From Isoetes taiwanensis (lineage: Eukaryota; Streptophyta; Lycopodiopsida; Isoetales; Isoetaceae), in NCBI GenBank assembly GCA_021234155.1, contig JAJEKV010000030.1, forward strand, positions 6,941,890 to 7,005,889: a stretch of 64,000 bases of DNA, in the 5' to 3' direction. Every line of letters begins with the position of its first letter. Within the stretch, counting starts at the first letter, position 1. The notes under the pieces were generated by a model. The model saw nothing but the letters and a program-made list of their open reading frames with translations, searched no databases and had not been told where the DNA came from. This document shows, piece after piece, positions 21,931-33,661 of the stretch. The translations under genes were made by a program, and so were the position numbers.

Positions 21931-24415
21931 TGGGGGTATACGATGATGATCCCCGATGTGGTAGAACTTAAAAGCCTATATGTGTCCTCCACTTTGGATG
22001 CCGCAAGGTAGTGGGATAAACTAGCTAGTCTGTACAAGATTAGTCTAGTATGGACCTTAAACAAAGTAATAAAAAAACAATGGGACTATGGTAGGTGGCA
22101 CTAGGATGGTGAGGCTAAAAAAGCCATGCCCCTAGAGTTGCCCCTAAGGACCTAGACTTCCTAAGGCGGGATTATATCCTGCCTATAAAGTGTGCATGTA
22201 AGGCAAAAGTTTTGTCCAACGAATGTGTGGTGAGTTGGTATATGTCTAATAATGCCAAAATAAATGTGCATTTGGTCATGGGTTCAAACCTTGCCAATGT
22301 ATGTTTATCTTTGGGAGTTGGTTATTGGGGGTATACGATGATGACCCCTGATGTGGTAGATTTTAAAAGCCTATACGTGTCCTCCACTTTGGCTGCCGCA
22401 AGGTAATGGGATAAACTAGCTAGTCTGTACAAGATTAGTCTAGTATGGACCTTAAACAAAGTAATAAAAAAAACAATGGGACTATGGTAGGTGGCACTAT
22501 GATGGTGAGGCTAAAAAAGCCATGCCCCTAGAGTTGCCCCTAGGACCTAGACTTCCTAAGGCGGGATTATATCCTGCCTACAAAGTGTGCATGTAAGGCA
22601 AAAGTTTTGCCCAACGGATGTGTGGTGAGTTGGTATATGCCTAATAATGCCAAAATAAATGTGCATTTGGTCATGAGTTCAAACCTTGCCAATTTATGTT
22701 TATCTTTGGGAGTTGGTTGGGGGTATACGATGATGATCCCCGACGTGGTAGAACTTAAAAGCCTATACGTGTCCTCCACTTTGGCTGCCGCAAGGTAGTG
22801 GGATAAACTAGCTAGTCTGTACAAGATTAGTCTAGTATGGACCTTAAACAAAGTAATAAAAAAACAATGGACTATGGGTAGGTGGTACTAGGATGGTGAG
22901 GCTAAAAAAGCCATGCCCCTAGAGTTGCCCCTAGGACCTAGACTTCCTAAGGCGGGATTATATCCTGCCTACAAAGTGTACATGTAAGGCAAACGTTTTG
23001 CCCAACGGATGTGTGGTGAGTTGTTATATGCCTAATAATGCCAAAATAAATGTGCATTTGGTCATGGGTTCAAACCTTGTCAATATATGTTTATCTTTGG
23101 GAGTTGGTTACTGGGGGTATACGATGATGATCCCCGACGTGGTAGAACTTAAAAGCCTATAAGTGTCCTCCACTTTGGCTGCCGCAAGGTAGTGGGATAA
23201 ACTAGCTAGTCTGTACAAGATTAGTCTAGTATGGACCTTAAACAAAGTAATAAAAAAACAATGGGACTATGGTAGGTGGCACTAGGATGGTGAGGCTAAA
23301 AAAACCATGCCCCTAGAGTTGCCCCTAGGACCTAGACTTCCTAAGGCGGGATTATATCCTGCCTACAAAGTGTGCATGTAAGGCAAAAGTTTTGCCCAAC
23401 GGATGTGTGGTGAGTTGGTATATGCCTAATAATGTCAAAATAAATGTGCATTTGGTCATGGGTTCAAACCTTGCCAATGTATGTTTATCTTTGGGAGTTG
23501 GTTATTGGGGGTATACGATGATGATCCCCGACGTGGTAGAACTTAAAAGCCTATATGTGTCCTCCACTGGCTGCCGCAAGGTAGTGGGATAAACTAGCTA
23601 GTCTGTACAAGATTAGTCTAGTATGGACCTTAAACAAAGTAATAAAAAAACAATGGGACTATGGTAGGTGCCACTAGGATGGTGAGGCTAAAAAAGCCAT
23701 GCCTCTAGAGTTGCGCCTAGGACCTAGACTTCCTAAGGTGGGATTATATCCTGCCTACAAAGTGTGCATGTAAGGCAAAAGTTTTGCCCAACGAATGTGT
23801 GGTGAGTTGGTATATGCCTAATAATGCCAAAATAAATGTGCATTTGGTCATGGGTTCAAACCTTGCCAATGTATGTTTATCTTTGGGAGTTGGTTATTGG
23901 GGGTATACGATGATGATCCCCGACGTGGTAGAACTTAAAAGCCTATACGTGTCCTCCACTTTGGCTGCCGCAAGGTAGTGGGATAAACTAGCTAGTCTGT
24001 ACAAGATTAGTCTACTATGGACCTTAAACAAAGTAATAAAAAAACAATGGGACTATGGTAGGTGGCACTAGGATGGTGAGGCTAAAAAAGCCATGCCCTA
24101 GAGTTGCCCCTAGGACCTAGACTTCCTAAGGCGGGATTATATCCTGCCTACAAAGTGTGCATGCAAGGCAAAAGTTTTGCCCAACGGATGTGTGGTGAGT
24201 TGGTATATGCCTACTAATGCCAAAATAAATGTGCATTTGGTCATGGGTTCAAACCTTGCCAATGTATGTTTATCTTTGGGAGTTGGTTATTGGGGGTATA
24301 CGATGATGATCCCCGACGTGGTAGAACTTAAAAGCCTATACGTGTCCTCCACTTTGGCTGCCGCAAGGTAGTGGGATAAACTAGCTAGTCTGTACAAGAT
24401 TAGTCTAGTAAGATT
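21925..24415 (+). repeat. 393-bp tandem array, ~6.3 units, inserted in the aORF
   Basis: Landmarks such as CCCAACGGATGTGTGGTGAG recur near 22,216, 22,611, 23,003, 23,396, 23,788 and 24,181 (period 392-395). Units are nearly identical apart from point changes and 1-4-bp indels, so the array is young or homogenised. Each unit has an A-box-like GAGTTGGTATATGC and, 42 bp downstream of the A-box core, a B-box-like GGTTCAAACC (23,408-23,470 in one unit), resembling a tRNA-derived Pol III promoter. A 64-codon open frame appears in most units but has no recognisable domain. Confidence 0.92.
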
Positions 24416-25369
24416 AGCTCGTCTGGACAGAGGAGTGTGCAAGGGTTGAACTTGTAAGGACTGGTGTGGTCGGACAGATGGGGTATTCTGAGAGACTTGC
24501 TGAGAGCAGGAATTTTCAATTTCGGTGGACTGAGAGGAGGGAACATTGATGACGGGCTCACGTTGTGGCACACGAGGGGGAGAAAAAGACGGTTGTGGAC
24601 GGGAGGTTTCTTCCTGGAGGTTTTTGACAACAGAGATGATGTTGGAAGGCTGATGAGTGGATGCTTGAGAGGTAATATCCAGATGAGTAGGTGAACCTTG
24701 ACTGGGAACTGGAAGACAATGATTAATGATAGCTTGCATTGTGAGCTCCCATGGCAGATTCCAATCCAGAGTTCGGGGCATTACGGATGCGATCAATCTC
24801 ATGAAGCATACGGAGGAACAGAATCTGAGGCCAATCAATGGGATGCTGAGAGTGGATGGCCATGATAGCAGCATGAAAGAACTATTTGTTGATGTGGGTG
24901 TTCTTGATGGAGTACCCATAGAACTTGCGCCACAAGAACTTCACAAAGCCGTCATGGGGTTTGGCAATATTGGTGAGCTTATGAGTGGTGGCCGCATAAG
25001 GAGTTTGGCCATACTTAGTGACATCCTGATCCTATAAAGCAGCCCAATTTAAAGAAGGGGTGCGGATAGGCAATTGGAATATCTGGGCGAGAAGAGTCGG
25101 AGTGGAGAGAATACGAGTCTGATCAACCTCTATTAAATAGCGGTGTTGGTCTTGACCATATGAGCGACAAACTGCCTGAGTTGAAGCGGATTTGGAGCAG
25201 GGAGTTCTTGTCTAGAGAACTCAAACAACCATGTGCATTCTGCAACTTCTCGACTTGCACCTTCCAGGGGATCTCGAAGAGTAGGAGTGGAGAAAACCAC
25301 CGATTCAAAGAGAGTCGGATCCCTGGGGACAGTAACTTGAAGGGTAGGGAATTTAGGGGAAGCAGCCAT
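24416..25369 (-). pseudogene. aORF N-terminal part of element G
   Basis: Read on the minus strand, an ATG at 25,369 opens MAASPKFPTLQVTVPRDPTL, runs about 78 codons to stops near 25,136, and continues after them with readable sequence (FVKFLWRKFYGYSIKN, IDWPQILFLRMLHEIDRIRN) to a Ser/Pro-rich linker (SQASTHQPSN, QREPVINVPSS) before the array. The plus copy keeps only the part from AIIRHY onward. The Trp/Phe-rich helical N-terminal region vaguely recalls the plant retrotransposon-associated domain of Athila-type elements; that likeness is a guess. In-frame stops make it a pseudogene. Confidence 0.7.
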
Positions 25370-26233
25370 GGCGAGGATCAAAGAGGTAGAAAGCGGAGGA
25401 CGGAGAACGAAAAACAGAGGACGAAAGAGATGCGAAAAGTTTTAGGGCGCGCGACTGTTGAGGGAAGGTATTTGAGGAGTGGAAGCGGAGCTGTTGATGG
25501 TGCCAGATGGCGACAAATATGAAAGAGACGATTGGGAGGCAAAAATTTGGCTAAGTCCCCAAGTGGTAAAGGAAGAGCAAAGGAACGGTGGAGATGAACA
25601 AGGACGAACGGTAGGATGTGACAGCTTGGCGAAGGTACGAGTAATAATGGCAGACGGGCGTAGGATGAAGGAATAACAATTAATACATGCAACTCGAGAG
25701 TTGGACATCATAAAAATGGGTGGCAGATTATACCATGACTAGATTTGCGGGCCGGATAAGGGAATCTTGAATTAGAAGGTGCGTTGCATGCAACCACGTT
25801 AGCTAAAAGGTGATTGGTCTATGTCGGCAAGGCTTTAGGCGGTATGGCTATATAAAGCGAGCAGTGGGCGAACCGAAGACAACAGTTGGCGATGATGGAC
25901 AGCGAGTGCACTATGCCCCGGAACTGCAACGAGTGGATCACTGCAAAGATGAACGCTCTCGACCTCTGAAAGCTGTGCAATCGCAGCATTTCTATGGACG
26001 GCTGATGTGCCGAAATGGCAGACCCTCTGACCAACCCCATGGAGGTGGTCATTCACCTGTGCTGAGACCACGAGCAGTGTCTCTACCACATCCTCCGTGT
26101 GATCTCTGCTCCAAACCCGGAGTAGGGGTCCCCTTTAATGTAGGATTTTGTATATAAGGCTCAGCCCGTAGCGAAAGTATATGGGCAATGCCCACATTTT
26201 GTTTTTCTCGCGACATATAATATAAATAGTCTT
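25370..26233. other. Spacer between integrase and aORF of element G
   Basis: About 860 bp with no recognised coding domain. Two TATA-like strings face the plus strand (GGCTATATAAAGCGAGC near 25,849 and TGTATATAAGGCTCAGC near 26,148). The stretch is absent from the plus-strand copy because of the deletion at 15,846. Its role is unclear; it could be an inserted promoter or LTR-like fragment. Confidence 0.4.
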
Positions 26234-27834
26234 CTACTCACTTTGTTGAAAATTTGAATGATCATCCTGGTTGTCTGAATGAACTGTCGTTTCATCTACG
26301 TGAAATTGTTTGAGGCGAAAGCCATTAACTAGAGTAGGTAATGGTGTGCCATCTAACTCAGCGAGTTTGAAAATACTTGGTTGCACAACTTGAAGAATCT
26401 GATAAGGACCAAGCCACCGAAACTTTAATTTGCCTGGAAAATTTTTGTATCTGGAGTCATAAAGTAGAACCAAATCGCCTTCTTTGAAGGTCTTGGCTTT
26501 GAGATGTTTGTCATGTGAAGATTTTCTCAATTGTTGCCCAGTGAGGACACGAAGATAAGCATCTTTGCGAAGTTCATCTAACTGTTCTAGTTGATAAACT
26601 CGTTCTTGAAGTGCTGCAGGTGGATTATGCACTGTGGCCAATTGAAAATGAAGAGCCGGAAGAACATATTCAAAAGGCATGAGAGCCTCTTGGCCATATA
26701 CCAGCTTGAAAGGAGTATGGCCAGTAGCAATTTTAAGGCTCGTATTGTAAGCCCAAAGAACAGTAGGTAATTTGTCTTGCCAATCCGTGCAAGAAGCATC
26801 ACATATTTTCTTCAGAATAGTAATGATAGTCTTATTAGTGCTTTAACCAAACCATTCCCTTGAGGATAGTAAGGTGTGCTTTTTCGGTGATAGATATGCA
26901 AATAATCCGTCAGCTCCTTGATGGTGTGATTAACGAAATGAACTTCACAATCACTGACTAGTTCCGTGGGATAACCAAAACGCGTGATGATATGCGTGTA
27001 AAGGACTTTGGTCGTAGCAGCAGTGTTGTCAGGAAGTGCACAGGACTTCGCCCATTTTGTAGCATAATCCGTGAGAACCAAAATATAGCGGGCACAGGTG
27101 TGTCGCGCAAGAGGATCCATGGGCCCCACAAAGTCTATGCCCCACTTGCTGAAGGGTAGCGGGGTGGCAACCGGCGTCAAAGGTAGAGCGTCACGGGCCG
27201 TGGGCTGACCCACACGCTGACAGACATCACACGTGCGGGCGTGAGCGTGGGCATCCTTAAAGAGCGTGGGCCAAAAGTAGCATGCTAGAAGAATTTTGCG
27301 TGTCGTGGTGTCACCACTGAAATGACCACCACCCAGGCCTTCATGAGCTTGTCGAACAATTTTGGGTACTTCATGAGGGAGAACACATCGACGCAGAACC
27401 ATGTCTTTGCCGCGCTTGTAGAGATGGCCCGCAACCATGGTATAGTCACGGACCTCCCGGAGGAACTGACGACGGCGTGAGTGAAAATTGTCTGGAGAGA
27501 GCGTGGGATCCTCGGTCGGAAGGGCTCCAGAGAGGAGATACTGGTGATAGTCATGAAACCAATGTGGCGTGGCTGTGACCAAGAACAGTTGGGCGTCTGG
27601 AAAAACATCAGAAATACCCGTGGACAGATCATCTGTGTGGATGCGTGAGAGATAATCAGGCACAACATGAGATTTTCCTGCTTTGTGAATGATTTCAAAG
27701 GAAGCGAACTCTTGCAGAAGTAGGACCCAACGAGCAATGCGACCCGTGGGCGTGGCTTTGTTGATCAAGAGCTTGATGATCAACAAAGAACTTGATCTTG
27801 CTTCCCAACAAATAATGACGGAAACGTTGGACAC
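26234..27834 (-). pseudogene. Ty3/gypsy integrase (with end of RNase H), element G
   Basis: The frame 26,812-27,834 holds the HHCC finger (HEGLGGGHFSGD...CDVCQRVG), the first Asp (GIDFVGP), the second Asp (LVSDCEVHF) and PYYPQGNGLV, where the expected catalytic Glu is a Lys codon (26,842-26,844). A one-base frameshift follows. The frame 26,234-26,680 holds the integrase C-terminal domain, with HLKAKTFKEGDLVLLYDSR and KLKFRWLGPYQILQV (GPY/F motif). No chromodomain follows, unlike the other gypsy family here. Almost complete but inactive. Confidence 0.93.
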
Positions 27835-28800
27835 AAAAAACTAAGCCTAATGCTTTCCGCTCCGTAGCAGAATAATTTCGCTCCGCAGGATTGAGTTTCC
27901 GGCTGGCATAGCAGATGGGTTTATCAGTGTGCTCATCATATGCTTGAGAGAGAACAACACCAATAGCAAAAGCCGAGACATCCACATGAACATGAAAGGG
28001 CTTGTCCCATTGAGGTGGAACAAGCACCGGTGCCTGAGTAAGCAAATGCTTCAGCTTCTGGAAGGCTGCCTCCGCCTGGGGATTCCAAGCCCAAGAGGAT
28101 TCGTCACCCGTGAGTTTATGAATGGGATCAGCAATGGCAGCGAGTCCAGGAATTAAGGTGGCATAGTAATTGACGTTACCCAGGAAGGAGCGTGTCTCTT
28201 TAATATTGGAGGGTGCATGTACTTTCAGCACGCAACTGATTTTGTCAAGATCCGTGGTGATGCCTTCTTTACTAACCACATGACCCAAAAGGACACCGGA
28301 GGTGACACAGAAGGTGCATTTCTCTGGATTGAGACTGATACCTGACTCATCACATTTTTGAAAAACCAGCTCTAACTTCTCCAGGTGATCATCCATGGAG
28401 CTGTAGGCTGAGAAATCATCTTGAAAGATTTGGAGAAATGGATGTTCTTTCATATAGTCTTGAAATACCGACAGCATGATGCGTTCAAATGTTGATGGAG
28501 AGTTGGATAACCCAAAAGGAACCACCTTGTAGGCAAAAGTGCCCCACGGCGTGGTGAAAGTGGTTTTGAGTTGATCTTCTTGTTTGATGGAGATTTGATT
28601 GTACCCTGAAAAGCCATCCATGAAAGAATACATCTCGTGACCAGCGACCTCTTCCAGAACTTGGTCTGTGAAGGGTAGCGGGAAGTGATCCCGTTCCGTG
28701 GCCTGATTTAATTTCCTATAGTCCACGCAAACACGGATTTTTCCATTATGCTTGAGAGCAATGACAATGGGGCTCACCCACTCTGAATGTTTGACCTCAT
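27695..28800 (-). pseudogene. Ty3/gypsy reverse transcriptase and RNase H, element G
   Basis: A 360-codon open frame (27,695-28,777). RT: WVSPIVIAL and NGKIRVCVDYRKLNQ at the start, MDGFSGYNQISIKQEDQLKT (motif A region), VVPFGLSNSPSTFERIM and the catalytic LQIFQDDFSAY. RNase H: HVHVDVSAFAIGVVLSQAYD, NYSATERKALGLVFCVQRF, FVDHQAL. The frame ends shortly after, by a frameshift near 27,790. This is the least damaged pol segment of the family and it defines the sequence interrupted by the CACTA-like element at 2,506/13,993. Confidence 0.95.
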
Positions 28801-28881
28801 AAATTAAGCAGCAGCCAGGAGCTTGTCGATTTTAGCTTTGACTCGGTCACGATACTTGGGGTTGAGTCGGTACTGTCGTTG

Positions 28882-29918
28882 CTAGATGGGGCGTGCATCA
28901 GGTTTAGTGGGAATGGTCAGTTCCCCTAACTCTTTTTTGATACCCCGAAGGTCTTTATAGCTCCATGCAAAGATATGTTTGAATTTTTTGAACAAAGTGA
29001 TGGCGCGAGCTTTATAAGTTGGCGGAAGATTGGCAGCCAGGTGGACGGGTTGATTTTCACCCAGATCCATGACTTTCACCTCACGAGTTTGAATGTGTGG
29101 GACAACTTCCGTGTCCTTAACAATATGAGCAGGTGGTTGGAGCATCACCGGAGGTGCAACATTTTGTGTAGTAAAGAAAAGAGGCTGCTGCGTATCATCA
29201 AGCAAAGGTTGCTTCATGACAGCGTGAACATCCACAACCTCAGAAGGAGCATCCATGTCTGAAAAACGATCAATGCATTGAATGCCATTGCAAGGAGCCA
29301 GGTAAGGGTCAAGCAGAGCTGCCACAGCCTGCGCCTGATCAAGGGTCATCTCATCCCAAGGATCTGCATACTCAGGGTAGGAGGAGAGGGAAAGATTTGC
29401 AGGTGGGGCCTGAATCTGATAAATGTTTTGAGCCTCTTCAGAATCACTATTAGAAAGCGATGGTTTAGCATGTTCAACAGAAATTAGCTTGCCCATTTCC
29501 AAATCCATAGTGGCATTTAGAGTGCCATCAGTGATGACTAGTTGATCCGTGGCCCAATAATGAATGCTCTTAGCCTGGCGGAGAAAGGGACGTCCAACCA
29601 GCATTCATAATCACCCAGGTCTTCACCAGCTTTCCAAACACCAAATTCCAAGGGGAATTTGAGGTCACCAATACTGATGTGGAGAAGAGGGGTGACGCCT
29701 TGAGGGCGCGTGATATGGCCATTAGCCAACTTGATGTCATAGGGGGCACGATATAGTTGCTTGATGCCCAATTGCTTCCGAAGCTTATCTGTGATTGATC
29801 TGTTGGTTGCCCACCGTGTCATGCACCGTGGGTGTTGAAGTAGCCACCGCTCCGACCAGAACAGTGGGAAGGGGTAGCTGTTCTTTGAGAGCAGGACATA
29901 GTTTGAGAATAGTGGCAA
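28882..29918 (-). pseudogene. Aspartic protease and protease-RT linker, element G
   Basis: Two frames (29,538-29,918 and 28,882-29,604) cover the protease region: KLRKQLGIKQLYRAPYDIKL, the flap-side ITRPQGVTPLLHI, and LVGRPFLRQAK. A ~200-residue acidic linker follows (SLSNSDSEEAQNIYQIQAPP, HIFAWSYKDLRGIKKELGEL). The IDGGSAVNL active-site segment seen in the plus copy is partly deleted here at about 29,800, so the protease is dead in this copy. Confidence 0.85.
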
Positions 29919-31125
29919 GGCTCAAAGGAATCTTGATTTTGGCGAGCTCTTCTTGAAGTTCCAAGGGAACATGAGAAAATGGATCAGCATGATCCAAGGG
30001 GGCAGGAACTTGAGGCAAGGAAGCCGAAACCTCCTTGAGAAGCTCCACCTCGGCAGCAATATTGGGATATGGCTGAGAGCGTGGGCTTTTGAACGAGGAA
30101 GATGTCTCTTGACGCTGCTGAGCACGCGTGGTGGCATGAACATTGGCAAGCGTGCGGCCTTCAGCAGCTTGCATGAGCTTGAGAATACTCTGTCTCACCT
30201 TTGGCATGACATGGGGCATGAGTTTATCCATATCTGGCGCGAAATGGACCTTTTTGGTGTCCTCATTTGGAATGGTGTTGACAGCAAACGCAGGTTGCGT
30301 GTCGTGGGGTATGATCATCAAGGGACGTGAGGCTTTGGTCTGGCGAGAAACTAAACCAACCCAGTTGGACTGCTGGACCAGAGGATTGAGAGTCTGATAA
30401 ATTTCTTCCTGAGCTTGTTGATCGAGAGGAATAGAGGACGACACTGCTTGCTGAGGGCGCCGTTGTTGAGATGGTCGTGGTGGCTTCCTCAGAACAGGGT
30501 GTGGGTCTTGTTTGCCATTGGCGACCCATAATTGATAAGCCGTGAGTCGGACTGATGCAGTGTGATTTGTATTTGGAAGTTGAACTTGGACTTGAGGAAG
30601 CTGAGGACATGCCGTGGTGGTATGACCCCATTCTTGGCAGTGATAGCACTGAACCTTGGAAGGATCAAAAGATTGACGGGGGCCTTGACCCCAAGATTGT
30701 TGAGGTTGCTGAGCTTGTTGATATTGTTGAGGCAGATACGATTGTTGCTGCTGTGGCGTGGTTTGCACCTGGAAAACCATTTTCTGTCTGAAAAGTGTAG
30801 GATGAGAATGAGTACACTCTTCCGTGGCATGATTGCACATGTTGCACCGTTTACAATGAGGAGGACCATTGGTGGAGTTACACTCATTGGCAAGATGACC
30901 TTGATATTTACAGATGTGACACCAGATCTGAGTGCATTGAGGGGCAGATTGTTGAGGCTGAACCGCATTCTGAGGAACCATGACGGGAGGCATGAAAGGT
31001 AGTTCCGACCTCGTGAGGAGACGTTGACTGAGTGGTTGACTAATTCGATGGCCTGCTCTAAAGTCTTGGGACGCAGGTACTCGGTCATGAGACGAATGGT
31101 AGGAGGAAGGCCTTGCAGAAACCAA
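29785..31125 (-). pseudogene. Gag C-terminal region with three zinc knuckles, element G
   Basis: A 446-codon frame with CHICKYQGHLANEC, CKRCNMCNHATEEC and CYHCQEWGHTTTAC, each C-X2-C-X4-H-X4-C, separated by Gln/Pro-rich spacers, and a C-terminal region that includes PLSLATILKLCPALKEQLPL. The plus copy at 1-1,260 matches it throughout. The start codon given is only the first ATG after a frameshift from the upstream gag frame (EYLRPKTLEQAIELVNHSVN is in another frame at 31,000-31,080). Confidence 0.92.
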
Positions 31126-31216
31126 ACAAGAATCTGGCTTTGCGTGGGGTACTCCTGGAGCTTGCTGACCAGAATGTGACGGCGATCCGCGAAATCACGC
31201 GCAGAGGCTCCGTCGG

Positions 31217-32127
31217 CTATTGCTGAAGATCATTGAGTTGCTTTAGCAGAAGTTGATCATCGTCCGTGGTGCCATAATGGGAGAGAAATGCAGTCTTCAT
31301 CTCTTGCCAGTTTTGTTTCCAACGGCTCTTATTGGCCATGAGCCACTGATGAGGGGCGCCTCGCAGCATGGTGGAAAAAATGTGGAACTTGAGTTGAGGT
31401 TGAGCGTGGCCATTGAGGATAGCCAACGCCTCAAATTCCTCCATGTGAGCTTGTGCACTTTGATCCAGAGGCTTCCCTTTAGTATTGCCGAAGGTGGGAT
31501 ACGCCATCTTAAGATTTTGAACAGGTGATGGAGGCGGACCTTGCACATATACAGGTGGGGCATAAGTGGGAACATAGCTTGGTGGTACAGCCGTAGGCTG
31601 GGAACAAGGCGGCATAGGAACAGAAAAACCCGGAGGGCCAGAGAGAGGAGCATTCTGTGGCGAAGGACCATGGGAGCCCTCTTCATTAAGCTTGAGATCA
31701 GTGAGATTATAGACAGGGAGTGCATGCTGAAAAGATGGGGAGGTCTGATATTCATGGACATGGGGAGGGCCAAAAGAGACATGAGGATAGCCCATCCCAG
31801 CGGGAGGAGAAGAAGGTTGCGAAGGCAGAGGGGTGTGACCTGAGGGGATATGAATGTAGGTGCTTTCCGGGGTTTGGAAATAGTAAGGAGTGGGCTGAAC
31901 GGGTGTATGATGTGGCGACTGAGGTTGAGAGCAACGTTTACACACAGGGGGAGATCCTGGGCGAGAATGAACACGAGGAGTAGGCGGTGACGACTGTGCT
32001 CTTGAGCGGACACGGCCTCCTTCAATATCATAATCAGTGTCGTACATGTCTCGAGCAGCTGATGGCACTCCAATCGAGCCGCCGTTTGGCAAAGGAGTTC
32101 TTCAGGAGTGAAAGCACGAGCAGACAT
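31217..32127 (-). pseudogene. Gag N-terminal region, element G
   Basis: The frame 31,217-32,092 gives a Pro/Ser-rich leader followed by a capsid-like retrotransposon gag domain (AHMEEFEALAILNGHAQPQL, MLRGAPHQWLMANKSRWKQN, FLSHYGTTDDDQLLLKQLND). The likely native start is the ATG at 32,127 (MSARAFTPEELLCQ), about 35 bp inside the PBS, with a frameshift near 32,090. A Retrotrans_gag-type fold is inferred from W/L spacing. Confidence 0.88.
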
Positions 32128-32160
32128 AGTGAAAGGAAGGAAAGAAGAAAGATCAGACTC

Positions 32161-32173
32161 GGCAGCAGTGCCA
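32161..32173 (-). promoter_or_regulatory. Primer binding site of element G
   Basis: On the minus strand TGGCACTGCTGCC lies one base inside the LTR end AAACA. It starts with TGG, as expected for pairing to a tRNA CCA end. It is not the initiator-Met PBS; the tRNA is not identified. Confidence 0.7.
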
Positions 32174-32174
32174 G

Positions 32175-32560
32175 TGTTTAGGGTCTGTGTTCGGGATTTC
32201 CTGTAAGACAGCCCTCTGTGAGGACCCGTGGATCAAACAGGAGAATCCTGGCTGAGTGTCACACGGGATTTTGCAAAAGAACAAAAGGAAGAAAACAGAA
32301 AAGAACCAACAATAAACAGTGAAGATAATAAGACTTCCTTGATATCACTGAGTGTACATGAGCTCTCGGAAATTGAGAGAAGAAACTAGAGACAAGGACT
32401 AAAGCTCATCTAGAAAACTGAGTTCTACTTTACTTATATATATAGTACAACGGTCTTGGGCCCAAAATAGGTGTTTGGTAGATCTTGCTACCAACTCCTT
32501 GATCAAAGCCTGATTTTCTGGGAATCTGGGAGTGCCTTCGTTATGCGCCTGAAATCACGT
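32175..32560 (-). repeat. 5' LTR of element G, truncated
   Basis: About 385 bp match the right two thirds of the LTR at 18,177-18,772, ending at the block GCCTGAAATCAC (32,547-32,558). The remaining ~200 bp of the LTR are missing and LINE sequence follows, so the outer end and its target duplication are lost. Confidence 0.85.
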
Positions 32561-33661
32561 TGTACTTCTAGGCACGCAAAGCACACATGTTCAGAGCACT
32601 CGTCGAACCAGTATTGCTGTATGGGTAGAGGTCTGGGTTCCAACGATTAGCAAGAGCACCTGGGATAAGCTAGAGAGGGTACAGAAGGCCTTCCTGACAT
32701 ACAGCCTAGGCGTCAAGGACACGATGCTCTATTTGATTTTGCTGTGTGAGACTGGTTTTTGGCCGCTGCAATATTCTGCTTTGAGCAGGCACCTTGCGTA
32801 TTTCCATAAGGTTGACGGAATGGATGCACAACGTCTCCTTTTCGGGGATCTGTTATTGGCGCAAGGGCCACAACGACTGAAGAGAGTGTGTCAGGAGCAT
32901 TGTAAGGGGTGGTTTGCAAGATGGTCCATAGACTATCAACAAATTATGGCTATGCCGGATAGCGACAAACAGGAGCTGCATTTGAATGAGCGCTTTGCTG
33001 CCTCTCTATGGGATGTGCTCACTCTTGCGAAGCCCAAAACAGAGCACTACCACACGCAGGTTAATCCGTCGCTGGAACATGGCCCACACCAATATTTGAA
33101 GGCACACATCTCTACCAAGAAACGGAGAGCCATAGCTGCAATGAGGACAGGGTCCCACCATCTCAGAATTGAGACAGGCCACTGGGGTACGAATGGAGGG
33201 CAGAGAATCCCCTGGCATGAGAGATTATGCCAATGTTGCCACATGCAGATAGTAGAAGATGAATGCCATGCTCTACAGGAGTGTCCGGCATATGCACACA
33301 TCCGAGCAGCTCATGCCGATCTCAGATGCTCTGAGATAGCAATTCATCAATTGCTGGCTTCGCCAATGGTTGCACGTCTCGCGTCCTACATTCTGCAAGT
33401 CTCCACCGCCAGAGAGTCCCTCATAGCACAGGGAATTTGAGCGCCCAGATAGGGAATTTGAACACCTACTACAAGGGTTTTTCCTCCCACATGGGGGGTT
33501 TTTTCGTTCCAGTGGTAGAGACACATTTTATAGGGCTTTTGTGGTTTTCTTTTCTATTTGGATACTATTTGATATATTGTATTGTCACCGTCTCGTAGGC
33601 CAGTTGGCCTCCGTGGACGTTAAAATATCCTTCCTTCCTTCCTCCCTTTCTTTCTTTCTTT
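32560..33661 (+). pseudogene. 5'-truncated LINE, RT C-terminal region and 3' tail (family 1)
   Basis: The frame (in effect 32,590-33,440) encodes the region after the RT core of a non-LTR retrotransposon: PVLLYGVEVW-like start, WDKLERVQKAFLTYSLGVKD and GFWPLQYSALSRHLAYFHKV. A C-terminal Cys/His cluster follows (CQCCHMQIVEDECHALQECP) that may bind nucleic acid. The last ORF codon is at 33,440. A ~190-bp UTR ends in a TTCC/TTTC-rich tail (33,630-33,661). It is a dead-on-arrival copy truncated at its 5' end, typical of LINE insertion. Confidence 0.85.

Noticed and set aside
22212-24371. Conserved 64-codon frame in each 393-bp unit
   Set aside because: Conservation equals that of the whole unit, including non-coding parts, and one unit ends differently because of a 4-bp deletion. 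There is no domain and no sign of coding constraint.
25835-26157. Possible host gene start after a TATA-like string (ATG near 25,893)
   Set aside because: The frame stops within about 20 codons and no coding signal follows. It is kept only as a weak regulatory observation.
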